This document shows, one piece after another, positions 41,001 through 47,333 of a DNA stretch of 64,000 bases (positions are counted from its first letter, which is position 1; every line of letters starts with the position of its first letter). Source of the stretch: Xiphias gladius (lineage: Eukaryota; Chordata; Actinopteri; Istiophoriformes; Xiphiidae). The notes beneath the pieces are model-generated. The model was given only the letters and a program-made list of their open reading frames with translations. It had not been told where the DNA came from and made no database searches. The stretch spans positions 2,470,448-2,534,447 of the forward strand of contig NC_053403.1 in assembly GCF_016859285.1 (NCBI RefSeq), written 5' to 3'. Position numbers and translations under genes: made by a program.

Positions 41001-44000
41001 AGTCTCCTGATTCTGTCTGTGCAGAGCACGTTAGGATCCTCATGTCACCGCAACAGCTGGGGGACGCAGGACTGGTTCAGACTTGTGGCTCCAAAGTGTT
41101 TATTGGACAAATGGTCCTGCTAGAGGCCTTACACTCCCTTTTTTATGCCAAAATAAACAGACAAGGCCAAAGAAACTTAAATTTTACAGTGTTTGTGCCT
41201 CCGTCACTTTGGTTCAGTGTCTCTTTCTCTCTCATTCTGAGTTTCTGGTTGTAAAGCCCAAAGAGTTACGTTGCAATAGAGACCAGGGTTATGATCAAAG
41301 GGTTTGAAGAACAGGAACCCTTTTTATTCTGAGTACATTATTTTCAGAATTGTGCACAAAAATGGGGGGTGTGTCCGGTAGCAGGCTGAAGCCCCACTGT
41401 GCGTCTCTATAGTGAGGTTGCACAGTTTCCTGCTTTCCCAACGGAAAAGAGTCGAAATGACTTCCGTCGCTGGAGGGCTTTGGCACTCGAATGTAAACAA
41501 ATGTCGGCTTGGGGTCTGCGCTGAAATGAGCGACGCTGTCCAAATACATATGTATGAAAAACATATCAAAAATCCAGATACTATTTCTTGAATAAAAAGC
41601 TTCTAAATGAACAGTAATTGCTGCCACCGAACCAGACACAGGCGCCTGCTCCTTGGGTGCTGATGGACTTGGGCGCCGCAATACTTTAGCCCACATCCAG
41701 ATTCCCACCAATAGAAATGAAAACTAGTAAAACTACCAAAACTAGTTACTAAGAAAAATAAGTCTAAAGGAATCAAGATGTAGCCGACTAAGCACTTCAG
41801 GTTGCTCAGTGCTGACCCACTGAGAGGCAACACCACCTCTACTCGATTACAGTGGCGTCTCAAGTCGAGACTCACAGCAAAGTCCTTAAATTTTACATCA
41901 GATTTGAGTCCAAGTCTAAGCTCCTTCTGCTCTGCATTCTAGTTTGTAATTTGGTTTCAAAGACACCGAAAACGTCTTTGTCTCGTCAAGGAATTTGGTG
42001 CATGATCAAGAACCAGTTAAGAACCCGGTTAAGAGGCGGGAAAATTACAGTCCTTGCAAGAGTTCATAGGCGTCGTGTCCGAGAAACACCCAGCTGGGTT
42101 CATACAGTCCTTATGCAGGCCCGGTAAGGTACACGTGACGCACTCTGTGAGAGGTGTCAGACTTACACTGACTGTAGTGACGATGGTCCATTCACCCAGA
42201 GGAGGGTTTTCAGACAGCCGAAACTCTCTGGACACGACCCCAAGGACGCTGCCTACAGACAACCACTGCCTGAGCAGGTTTCCCCTCGGGTCCTGGATCG
42301 GGGAGAACGTGGACGGAGAAAAAAATGAAATGATCATCCACCAGCGCCAGAGAAAGGTCAGTCAATTCACAGTTTAAAAAAAAAAAAAAAAAAAGTGCCA
42401 GTGGGTCCGATTAAACAGCATCATTCGTCTCTGCCGTAAAAAATGGAGGCCAGAGCTACGATCCACCAACCAACACAAAGGCCAAAACGGTTTTTTAAAG
42501 ACCTCTGTTGTTGTTTTTGAGTGATGCAAACATCGCCGGGTTTCCAAAGACATGAGACTGTGCAAATTATCTACTCATTATTTTTATTTATGATTATCCC
42601 AATATACATAACACCAGAACAAAAATACAGAAATATGTCTAAAAATATAGTATTATGACGAGAGCTGCAACTACTAATCGACTGATCGAGTTCGCAAGTA
42701 TTTTGTGATTATTCTCGTATTAGTCAGCCAAACTTTTGGTGCTTCCGGCTGCACAGGCGTGAGGATTTGCTGCTTTTTCTTTGTCACACGTGATTGTAAA
42801 CTGAATATCTTTGGGTTTCGGACTGTTGGCTGGACAAAACGAGGATGGATGGATTGAGAAGGTAATCGGCGGATTAATCAGCAGTGAAAATCATTGTCAG
42901 TTGCAGCCCCTAGACATGGTGGCACGGCAGTGGACTGTGATTTTGATGATGTGATGGCTCTCGTTCATATCTGGTTGGTTGGGAATGAACGACTGCTGAG
43001 TTTCTGACATATTTTCGTTTGTTTTCGCCGGCGCCTCAATCGCAGCGGACGTTACGAAGTTCGTTATTGTGATGATTAATGTCCTACTTGCTCTTGTCTT
43101 TGGCACAAAGTAGCTGTGCACCAAGTGCTCTTATTTTCATATTTGGGGCGAACTTTTCCTTTAAATTCACAACATCGTGTCGGTCAGACTGTTGCGAGTT
43201 GCATGAGGAAAATGTTTTAAAAAGATACGTAACATAAAAGTGGGAATGTCTGGATTGAATGATGCTGAAGAGGTTTGGTTACTGATATACGGGTATTTAA
43301 AAAAAAAAAGAAGCAATATATCTGAATGTTGTGTTGGAGAAGTTTCGTTTTTTTTGACATGTAAGAGGTAAGATACTGAGGTCAGACTCACGGTGACGAT
43401 GATATCCACCGGGCTGACGCAGGGCTTCCCGTCAGGGTGAATGGACGCTGCTCTGATCTTCACCTCCTGCCCGGGCAGGTAGTTGAGTTTGTCTGTTTGA
43501 ATGAAGGTGGAGAAGCCTTTGGGGTCAAAGGGCAGGTCCGTTGAGTCGGAGAAAACCTGGATGCTACCCACGTGACCTCTGACCTCCAGGCTGTAGGGCT
43601 GCCAGTAGCTGGACTCGCTCTCATGGATCTGCAGGGATACAACACGGAGGCCAGTGACAGAGGAATCTTAGTCTAGAAATGAATTTGGTCCTTTCATCGA
43701 CGTCTGACCCCTGACACCTACGTAGAGCCAAAATTCTGCTAAAGCCAGCGGAGGAGAACGGACTGAAGTACGATCTATTCTCTTAACAATGCAAATCCGA
43801 GACACTGAGAGACCTGACCGACCTTGTTGTTGTTTTTGAAGCTGCTCCGACCTGAATCTAAAAGCTCTCAGGTGTCTGTAAACTGAGGGAGGGCAGGGCT
43901 GAGAGCTGAACCGTGGTCCAGATCGGAGGCTTTAGCTGGGGACCTGCTCAACATCTGCCCGTGTTTGTATCCGTTTCCGTTCAAAAGCCTCATTTTACGC

Positions 44001-46692
44001 TTCAAAGCAAAGCCTCTACTCTCCGCTTATTACCTCTTATCACTCCCAGAAATTTAATTTCAGGCAGTCTGTCAGTTTCAACGTCACTTAGCATGTGTTG
44101 CCTCATCTCCAAAAATGATGGATTTAGTCTTACTTCAGCGTCATTTTATTCTAATGCTGTATTCTGCCCTTCAAAAACACTGTGTGGCAGAAGAAAAAAC
44201 TAACAAAGTTAAAAGTATATATATATTAGAAGCACTGGAAATTAAGACCAAAGGAGCTCAGAGTGTAGAAGTAGATTCAAAGCTTAAAGGCTCCTCTCAA
44301 ATACCGCAGAGCTTGAAGCCTTAAAAGTGATGTGTCATACTTACAGGTGGCAAAGTCAGCAGCTCCGTCGAACCTTTGAACAGAGGAGTTGACAGCGGCG
44401 TTAATTCGTGTTGGCCACGCTGCGGTTATCAAAACCAGAGGAGAATCTTTGGCCGACGACCGATCGATCATTTACCTCCTTCGACCCTAACTGATTTTGA
44501 GGCCACCGTCTGGTTACCGTGGACGATGTGAGCGGATACGACGACCGGCGAGTCGGTGAGGACGGTGACCGACGCCGATGGTGGGACCCCGGGACGGAGG
44601 GATCTGGGAGCCAGCAGCAGGTAGGAGGGCGGAGGGTCGGAGCTGCGAAACCAGATTAATACGAGCAACAAGTCAGTTCGGACACACAAACACCCTGGAG
44701 AGAAGAATCTGGGGGAGACAAAGATTTTCTTTGGTCATAAACGTCTCACAAACCAGGAGGAACCAACAGTGAGTAGCCACTGAAAACTGTCCAGAGTAAC
44801 TATGAAACAGAAAGTCACATCAACAAGATGCTGGGAAAACATTTTAATCAACCATTAAATTGTGAAATAACTTTAGAAACCATTAAAACTCAACTCACTG
44901 TTACTTCCTTTTTCTTATTTTCACATAATTGGAGTTTCATTGGAGTTGAAACAAAGGAAAAGAAGAAACAGTTTTTATTTCAAGCCCCTTCTAGTTTCTC
45001 AGTGTCGGTTTTCATTCACCAGCCCCTCGCCTCTCTGCCAATCCCAAATAAAAGGTGGCATCAAGAAATCAAACCGCAACATGAGGTGTCATCGGGGAAA
45101 ACGCCGTTCTGAAGTAAAAAGAGTTTGAAAAAGGGACATTGTGGAATGAGGATGTCGGTTATCATTACAAATAAAACTGGTATTATGGAAAATAATAACA
45201 TCATAACAGTGAGGTTGAGTTTTAATGATTTTTTCATTATTATTATATAATTTCATTTCGAGAATTGTTGGTTCATTTATAATTACTTTTACTTGATAAT
45301 GGTGTTTGTGTTCTGTGGTTCCATCCCATGTTATCGGAAACACACGCGGCCGCTCGTGTCACCGTCGGCACCGCGGACTAAACTCCTTTCACCTGCCGTC
45401 GTTTTGTTTTGACGCGGGGGCGGGAAACACGTGGACAGGTATCCCAGACCCTCCACAAACCAGACCGAGGCTTGATGCCGCGGGGGGCTAAGTGACAGGA
45501 CGTTTTTTTTGGGGGGGGGGGGTTTAAAATAAAAAATCGTCGAGAGGTTTACGGCAAGAGAAGAAGGGAGAAAAGAGGGGAAAAAAAAGAAAAAGGGCAG
45601 AAAAAGTAGGTTTAAATACAAGCAACAAACATTTTTTGAAAACTTTTGCTAAAGGATGAGTCTGGTGATGTTGTATATGTCTCTTTTTCTCAACTAATCC
45701 CATGGAAAGACCCAAACCGACACTGAGTGCCTCCGACTAAGTGCTGTGTTTGTGTCTACAGCCTCTGGTGGATCTGGATCCTCCGAGCCCCTGAGCTCCA
45801 CTGTTTCCAGAGGCCGGTGAAAACACATCAGGGCGCCGATGTGTTCCTTCATCACCACGGACACGCACACTGCCCCCAACACTAGCTACAGCAGCAAATG
45901 TGGGTTCTTCCGCCGCTGAAAGCAGTCCCCGACAACGGCGCTATTTCCCCCTCCTTAAGAAACATTTGGTGAAAAACCACAGCGGGCAGCCGTCTGAGGA
46001 AATTACAGACTTTTTTTAAAAAGATGAAACTATAATCTTACTTAAAAATTACATCTTCAATAGGAACCAGTGGGTATTTGACAGTGGACAATAGGAAAAA
46101 TACAGAATAACAGCAGCGTTATCCTTTAAGAAAACGAGCGTCAAAAAAAATCTGTACAACGAAGGTCACAGAGGCCATCAACTCTGACTATGTCTCTGTT
46201 ACAGAATACCGTAAAATCCAATGAGATTTTTTATCTTAAATTGAAATTCATCCAGATGTGTGAAGCAAGAGAAAAGGAAAAGAAAAGAAAGAAAAACTGA
46301 GGAAAGCTGGTAAGAGGCTGGTTTGTATAGGAGCAACAGTGATACTGGCTGGAATGGACTGATTTAGAAAATTGGAGAAAAGTCATGTTGTGCCCAGAGA
46401 ACATGCTGATAACCGCATCCTGATAATCTTAGAGATAAAGTGGAAAATCCATAAAACTTCAGTGCTTTTTTGACTAATTAGTGCACAGAAGTTCACTGTA
46501 AATGTGTTTTAATAAACCATACACACATCAGGTGACATGTGAAGATTGTAAATAAGAAGATATCTCAGCTTGGATGGTAAAGGAACCTCAGACTGGCCCT
46601 TAACTTGACCCGCCCCTTTACCTGTGCGCGGTGCTCTGAGCGGCGGTGACAACGACGAGGCCGAAGAATCCCCACACCCGGACGCGCTCCAT
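12401..46692 (-). CDS. cd109: CD109-like GPI-anchored alpha-2-macroglobulin family protein (33 coding exons)
   Basis: CD109 is a cell-surface GPI-anchored thioester protein of the A2M/C3 family; mammalian CD109 is a TGF-beta co-receptor that dampens signalling. Thirty-three exons join without a frame break into 1,457 codons plus stop (human CD109: 1,445 residues), each step checked against the human family sequence. Order: signal peptide (about 1-20), macroglobulin domains, a short bait-like segment (about 664-692), thioester GCGEQN (Cys923, Gln926), the thioester-domain motif VIHTQL (1035-1040, human VIHSEL), C-terminal macroglobulin/receptor-binding region, a Cys-rich [11 protein letters not shown] segment and a hydrophobic GPI signal ending [10 protein letters not shown]. 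The RRRR furin motif of human CD109 is reduced to GRRR (1274-1277). It is divergent with naa20. The start is the only ATG giving a signal peptide. An untraced second cd109 copy elsewhere in the genome is possible, so strict orthology is inferred. Confidence 0.95.
13503..13605 (-). CDS. cd109: cd109 exon 32
   Basis: Residues 1359-1393, [20 protein letters not shown] then VLIYDYYEP (human QFCVNIPAVRNFKVSNTQDASVSIVDYYEP). Confidence 0.96.
13715..13871 (-). CDS. cd109: cd109 exon 31
   Basis: Residues 1306-1358, [20 protein letters not shown] ... [17 protein letters not shown] (human SGMALMEVNLLSGFMVPSEA ... VKKVEYDHGKLNLYLDS), the receptor-binding domain core. Confidence 0.96.
14455..14635. repeat. 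Foldback (MITE-like) repeat in cd109 intron 31 (last-but-two)
   Basis: A roughly 40-base arm containing GAAGTTCTTGAAGACGTTT (14479-14497) is repeated inverted as AAACGTCTTCAAGAACTTC (14597-14615), with outer flanks also inverted (GGCAACCGGAC / GTCCAGTTGCC). The 100-base loop holds 'ggtaccaggtatttagcc'. I recall this arm as common in fish genomes; class uncertain. Confidence 0.7.
14892..15135 (+). repeat. High-copy fish repeat ('ATACAGCGCCAAATCATAAC' type)
   Basis: Starts with ATTCAATTCAGTTCAG-like A/T sequence, then 'tatacagcgccaaatcataac', 'aacccaacagttc', 'gagaaaccc' and 'gagaggagaaaga'. It matches a well-known percomorph interspersed repeat. It ends about 60 bases before cd109 exon 30. 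Confidence 0.75.
15193..15329 (-). CDS. cd109: cd109 exon 30 (site of lost furin motif)
   Basis: Residues 1261-1306, [20 protein letters not shown] ... LYICS. Human has LNVVYNVKASGSSRRRRSIQ here, with a furin-type RRRR. Only GRRR remains, which fits neither R-X-K/R-R nor R-X-X-R. Confidence 0.95.
16109..16174 (-). CDS. cd109: cd109 exon 29
   Basis: Residues 1239-1260, [20 protein letters not shown], aligning with the human VNISANGFGFAICQL strand. 22 codons, phase 0. Confidence 0.88.
16832..16987 (-). CDS. cd109: cd109 exon 28
   Basis: Residues 1187-1238, [15 protein letters not shown] (human DTTVALKALSEFAAL), then the CUB-like strands around the thioester domain ending NFLLQQSQQ. Confidence 0.95.
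18028..18218 (-). CDS. cd109: cd109 exon 27
   Basis: Residues 1123-1186, [18 protein letters not shown] ... [16 protein letters not shown] (human SWQPRSLDIEVAAYALLS ... WLSRQRNSLGGFASTQ). Donor CAG|GTCGGA is a poor consensus site. Confidence 0.97.
18800..19015 (+). repeat. Dispersed repeat family A, copy 1
   Basis: Core 'gccaggctagcggtttccctctgcttccggtctttatgctaagc...' is shared in order with 26215-26515. The tail 'gtatttcccaaaatgtagaactattgc' resembles the tail at 59190-59225. Lies in a cd109 intron. Confidence 0.6.
19087..19258 (-). CDS. cd109: cd109 exon 26
   Basis: Residues 1066-1123, [20 protein letters not shown] ... VYALALSG ... LTGRAEM, helices of the thioester domain (human HFLESEFSRGISDNYTLALITYAL ... 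LTWRAE). Confidence 0.95.
19730..20320 (+). repeat. Dispersed repeat family C, copy 1, enclosing a (CA)n tract
   Basis: Collinear with 45690-46130: 'aaccaacactgaatg', 'agagctccattgtttcca', 'tgttccttcatgacc', 'cgccgctgaaaatagtccccgacaa', 'gacaatagcaaaaatacag'. The microsatellite at 19929-20006 replaces a short unique piece of the other copy. Confidence 0.7.
19929..20006. repeat. (CA)n microsatellite
   Basis: About 78 bases of CA with a few CG/TA interruptions in a cd109 intron, inside repeat family C. Confidence 0.97.
20405..20720 (+). repeat. hAT-like MITE fragment ('GGGGTCGGGACC' type)
   Basis: 'tctcagtctgggggtcgggacc', 'aacgagggg', 'aaatctgaggggg' and 'gcaagatgatt' match a repeat type common in fish whose ends resemble hAT/Charlie ends. 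A second fragment lies at 25558-25660. Confidence 0.5.
21097..21325 (-). CDS. cd109: cd109 exon 25
   Basis: Residues 989-1065, [20 protein letters not shown] ... [15 protein letters not shown] ... [12 protein letters not shown], the alpha-helical thioester domain. VIHTQL keeps the His of the human VIHSEL motif, which influences thioester reactivity in this family. Confidence 0.97.
21435..21516 (-). CDS. cd109: cd109 exon 24
   Basis: Residues 962-989, [19 protein letters not shown] (human [19 protein letters not shown]). The in-frame donor is CTG|GTGCGT; a stronger GTAAGA four bases on would break the frame. Confidence 0.95.
21847..22023 (-). CDS. cd109: cd109 exon 23 (thioester exon)
   Basis: Residues 903-962. 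Contains [20 protein letters not shown] with Cys923 and Gln926 able to form the internal beta-cysteinyl-gamma-glutamyl thioester (human PYGCGEQNMINFAPNIYIL). The motif is fully conserved. Confidence 0.98.
22635..22905 (+). repeat. High-copy fish repeat ('TAGGAGGTTATGTTT...GGAGGTATGCGCTCT' type)
   Basis: Begins 'cctctgcctaggaggttatg', runs through 'gttggtttgttttgtttgtcagcaggg', 'gcaccagacttggtggagggatgg', 'ggtgcggatcc' and ends 'gcggaggtatgcgctctgc...gttctagttg'. Recognised as a widespread percomorph interspersed repeat. In a cd109 intron. Confidence 0.7.
25065..25206 (-). CDS. cd109: cd109 exon 22
   Basis: Residues 856-903, [15 protein letters not shown]...[18 protein letters not shown] (human AEGIEKSYSQSILLD...FSFPPNTVTGSERVQITA). 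Confidence 0.96.
25558..25660 (+). repeat. hAT-like MITE fragment, second copy
   Basis: 'ccagtggttcctaaccggg...aaatctggggggccacaagatgatta' parallels 20405-20480; CAGTGGTTC is a typical hAT terminal word. Confidence 0.5.
26215..26515 (+). repeat. Dispersed repeat family A, copy 2 (longest)
   Basis: 'aaagttagacaagaagattgataccactctcatatc' followed by 'gccaggctagatgtttacctctgcttccagtctttatgctaagctaagc'. It abuts cd109 exon 21 by about 120 bases. Confidence 0.6.
26638..26856 (-). CDS. cd109: cd109 exon 21
   Basis: Residues 783-855, ending [16 protein letters not shown]...VLVK (human GEIPITVTALSPTASD...ILVK). The in-frame donor is AAG|GTGCGG; a better-looking GTGAGA lies five bases further and would shift the frame. 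Confidence 0.95.
26960..29400. other. cd109 intron 20: AT-rich, fragmentary, unidentified
   Basis: A long intron with scattered short frames and a TTTA-rich patch (28343-28365). The sequence at 28730-29000 shows a minus-strand frame with [14 protein letters not shown] that could be a fossil of a mobile element. No domain is recognised. Confidence 0.35.
29503..29616 (-). CDS. cd109: cd109 exon 20
   Basis: Residues 745-782, [20 protein letters not shown] then ILFNYL (human FIFLNLPYSVIRGEEFALEITIFNYL). Donor GCG|GTCAGT. Confidence 0.95.
29907..30024 (-). CDS. cd109: cd109 exon 19
   Basis: Residues 705-744, [20 protein letters not shown] (human VTVPDSITSWVATGFVIS), the strongly conserved strand after the bait region. 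Donor GTGTTT is weak. Confidence 0.95.
30495..31010 (+). repeat. Dispersed repeat family B, copy 1
   Basis: Collinear with 40945-41420: 'gtttgaaagctctgagtc', 'ctgtgctaagca', 'cagacttgtggctccaaagt', 'ccattttttta', then 'tttttattttaggcacattatt' and 'gcacaaaagtaggg'. Same orientation, both in cd109 introns. Confidence 0.75.
31216..31300 (-). CDS. cd109: cd109 exon 18 (bait-like segment)
   Basis: Residues 677-705. A Gln/Arg-rich stretch ([12 protein letters not shown]) is followed by [12 protein letters not shown] (human HFPETWIWLDTN). The stretch between LTDA and FPETW is much shorter than in human CD109. Confidence 0.9.
31439..31508 (-). CDS. cd109: cd109 exon 17 (start of bait-like segment)
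   Basis: Residues 654-677, [15 protein letters not shown] (human ECGLWVLTDANL). No initiator and an out-of-phase neighbour make it invisible in simple frame scans; phase and homology fix it. Confidence 0.88.
32096..32185 (-). CDS. cd109: cd109 exon 16
   Basis: Residues 624-653, [11 protein letters not shown]...SVFK (human VVHELELYNTG...AVFQ). Donor AAG|GTTAGC. Confidence 0.9.
32760..33150 (+). repeat. Dispersed repeat family E, copy 2
   Basis: 'aacatgctcacaatg', 'gatgtttaccatgttcacaatcttagttt', 'aaattttgacc', 'gtctggaccagag' and 'attcacagagccatgct' resemble in order the copy at 5330-5890 and related fish repeats. Confidence 0.5.
33868..34020 (-). CDS. cd109: cd109 exon 15
   Basis: Residues 573-623, [20 protein letters not shown] then ILVVDKAAQ and HNDIT (human EKVSLRISVTQPDSIVGIVAVDKS, NDIT), the macroglobulin domain preceding the bait segment. 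Confidence 0.96.
34749..34922 (-). CDS. cd109: cd109 exon 14
   Basis: Residues 515-572, [12 protein letters not shown]...[11 protein letters not shown]...GEIVNDVL (human VVSRGQLVAVGK...SWTPKACVIVY...GEIISDVL). Confidence 0.96.
35217..35300. repeat. (TA)n/(ATCT)n microsatellite
   Basis: Compound TA and TATC tract in a cd109 intron, 160 bases from exon 13. Confidence 0.95.
35466..35528 (-). CDS. cd109: cd109 exon 13
   Basis: Residues 494-514, [21 protein letters not shown] (human VGSPFELVVSGNKRLKELSYM). 21 codons, phase 0. Confidence 0.93.
35611..35712 (-). CDS. cd109: cd109 exon 12
   Basis: Residues 460-493, [20 protein letters not shown] (human AYFLGSKSSMAVHSLFKSPS). Confidence 0.93.
37056..37334 (-). 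CDS. cd109: cd109 exon 11
   Basis: Residues 367-459. Aligns with the human segment from the VxVTRADGN region to the LKAYF region, but carries a Pro/Glu-rich insert ([16 protein letters not shown]) absent from human. Phase 0 on both sides. Confidence 0.9.
37696..37805 (-). CDS. cd109: cd109 exon 10
   Basis: Residues 330-366, containing [14 protein letters not shown] (human FDYTTVLKPSLNF). Donor AGG|GTAAGG. Confidence 0.93.
39138..39279 (-). CDS. cd109: cd109 exon 9
   Basis: Residues 283-330, beginning [10 protein letters not shown] (human INGSANFSFN). One N-glycosylation sequon (NVT) is visible near the end. Confidence 0.93.
39754..39847 (-). CDS. cd109: cd109 exon 8
   Basis: Residues 251-282, [16 protein letters not shown] (human YTYGKPVKGDVTLTFL), a third macroglobulin domain strand pair. 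Ends in an acidic EDGE segment. Confidence 0.95.
39972..40053 (-). CDS. cd109: cd109 exon 7
   Basis: Residues 224-251, [11 protein letters not shown]...RGSVTAK, matching human LPKFEVTLQTP...NGTITAK. The junction recreates TAKYLYGKPV (human TAKYTYGKPV). Confidence 0.93.
40203..40242 (-). CDS. cd109: cd109 exon 6 (40-nt micro-exon)
   Basis: Residues 211-224, ending HFQVAHYV across the junction (human SFQVSEYV). The donor GTTTGT is weak by consensus, but phase and homology support it. Confidence 0.85.
40945..41420 (+). repeat. Dispersed repeat family B, copy 2
   Basis: See 30495-31010. This copy has the more complete middle ('gtttattggacaaatggtcctgctagaggcc') and ends near 'ggggtgtgtccggtagcagg'. 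Confidence 0.75.
42167..42292 (-). CDS. cd109: cd109 exon 5
   Basis: Residues 169-210, [13 protein letters not shown]...PPLGEWTI, matching human DPKSNLIQQWLSQ...PILGDWSI. Symmetric phase 0. Confidence 0.95.
42655..42912. repeat. MITE-like fish repeat with inverted ends ('AGAGCTGCAACTA...TTGCAGCCCCT')
   Basis: Starts 'agagctgcaactactaatcgactgatcgag', contains 'gtgaggatttgctgctttttctttgt' and 'aaactgaatatctttgggttt', and ends 'tgtcagttgcagcccct'. Terminal words are inverted copies. Recognised as one of the commonest percomorph short repeats. Confidence 0.75.
43392..43628 (-). CDS. cd109: cd109 exon 4
   Basis: Residues 90-168, end of the first and start of the second macroglobulin domain. It contains [19 protein letters not shown] (human FIQTDKALYKPKQEVKFRI), the hallmark FxQTDKxxYxPGQ motif of the A2M family. 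Donor ACC|GTGAGT. Confidence 0.97.
44345..44373 (-). CDS. cd109: cd109 exon 3 (29-nt micro-exon)
   Basis: Residues 80-89, [10 protein letters not shown], matching human FKTLTLPSLP. Its phase (2 in, 0 out) exactly links exons 2 and 4. Too short for gene finders that rely on composition. Confidence 0.8.
44476..44642 (-). CDS. cd109: cd109 exon 2
   Basis: Residues 24-80, containing [14 protein letters not shown], the first macroglobulin-domain strands (human: FLVTAPGIIRPG). Acceptor GCAG, donor GAG|GTAAAT. Confidence 0.9.
45690..46130 (+). repeat. Dispersed repeat family C, copy 2
   Basis: Collinear with 19730-20320 and in the same orientation, in cd109 intron 1. Without the CA tract. Confidence 0.7.
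46622..46692 (-). CDS. cd109: cd109 exon 1 (signal peptide)
   Basis: Encodes residues 1-24, beginning [15 protein letters not shown], a basic N-terminus plus hydrophobic core typical of a secretory signal. Donor CAG|GTAAAG. Two bases are left over and complete a Ser codon with exon 2. Confidence 0.85.
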
Positions 46693-47280
46693 TCGCCTGA
46701 ACGAGTCTCGCTCAGCGCTGGAAGCAGGTGATGTCGGCGGCAGCCTTTAGTACCTGCAGGCAGCGACCGCGCCTTCCCCCCGCCCGATTGACAGCACCGG
46801 CGTCAGTTTACCTGAACACCACCACCCCCCTCCCCCGAAAACAACCCGGCCCTCTGTCTAAAACACGCAGACTCACCTCGCTGTGTGCAACACTCCGGTT
46901 CTCCACCTCTGGTTGAACCGTGAGGTTCCACCTCCGTGGCGGTGTGAGGTTTCTCAGAAAAAGGGGGGGTGCGGTTCATTATTTCAACGGCAGATGGCGA
47001 TGGTGACTGAAGACGAACTGTAGTGGAAATGCAGATTATTTAGTTCACTAGGAAAAAAACAAGTGTGCTTTGGAGAAAAGGGGAAAAAACAGACGTTAAA
47101 AATATAAATGTACAAATCAAACATGGAGTACTGTCTACAGAAAGCATTCCTCCACACTGTAGCACATCCCAGTCAGCAGGGGGCGCTACTCCTCCTTTTC
47201 TTTTCTTTTCTTTTGCCTTTTAGCGTTAGCCGATGTCTCTTTGCCCCTGCGAGGTGAAGGGTCACACAGCGGCGGCCAAG
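46693..47280. promoter_or_regulatory. Divergent cd109/naa20 promoter region
   Basis: 588 bases separate the two start codons, which point away from each other. The cd109 side (46,693-46,930) is GC-rich; the naa20 side carries a pyrimidine tract (47195-47220) and a CTCF-like motif. No TATA box is obvious for either gene. Part of this is 5'UTR of both genes; transcription starts cannot be read from sequence. Confidence 0.6.
47173..47185 (+). promoter_or_regulatory. CTCF-like motif
   Basis: TCAGCAGGGGGCG matches 12 of 13 positions of the CTCF core CCASYAGRKGGCR. It lies 96 bases before the naa20 start codon, between the two divergent genes. A second, reverse-oriented 12/13 match is at 48801-48813. 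Confidence 0.45.
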
Positions 47281-47333
47281 ATGACAACATTGCGACCGTT
47301 TACCTGCGACGATTTGTTTAAATTCAACAACAT
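47281..47333 (+). CDS. naa20: naa20 exon 1
   Basis: Residues 1-18, MTTLRPFTCDDLFKFNN plus a split Ile codon. Donor CAT|GTGAGT. Confidence 0.97.
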
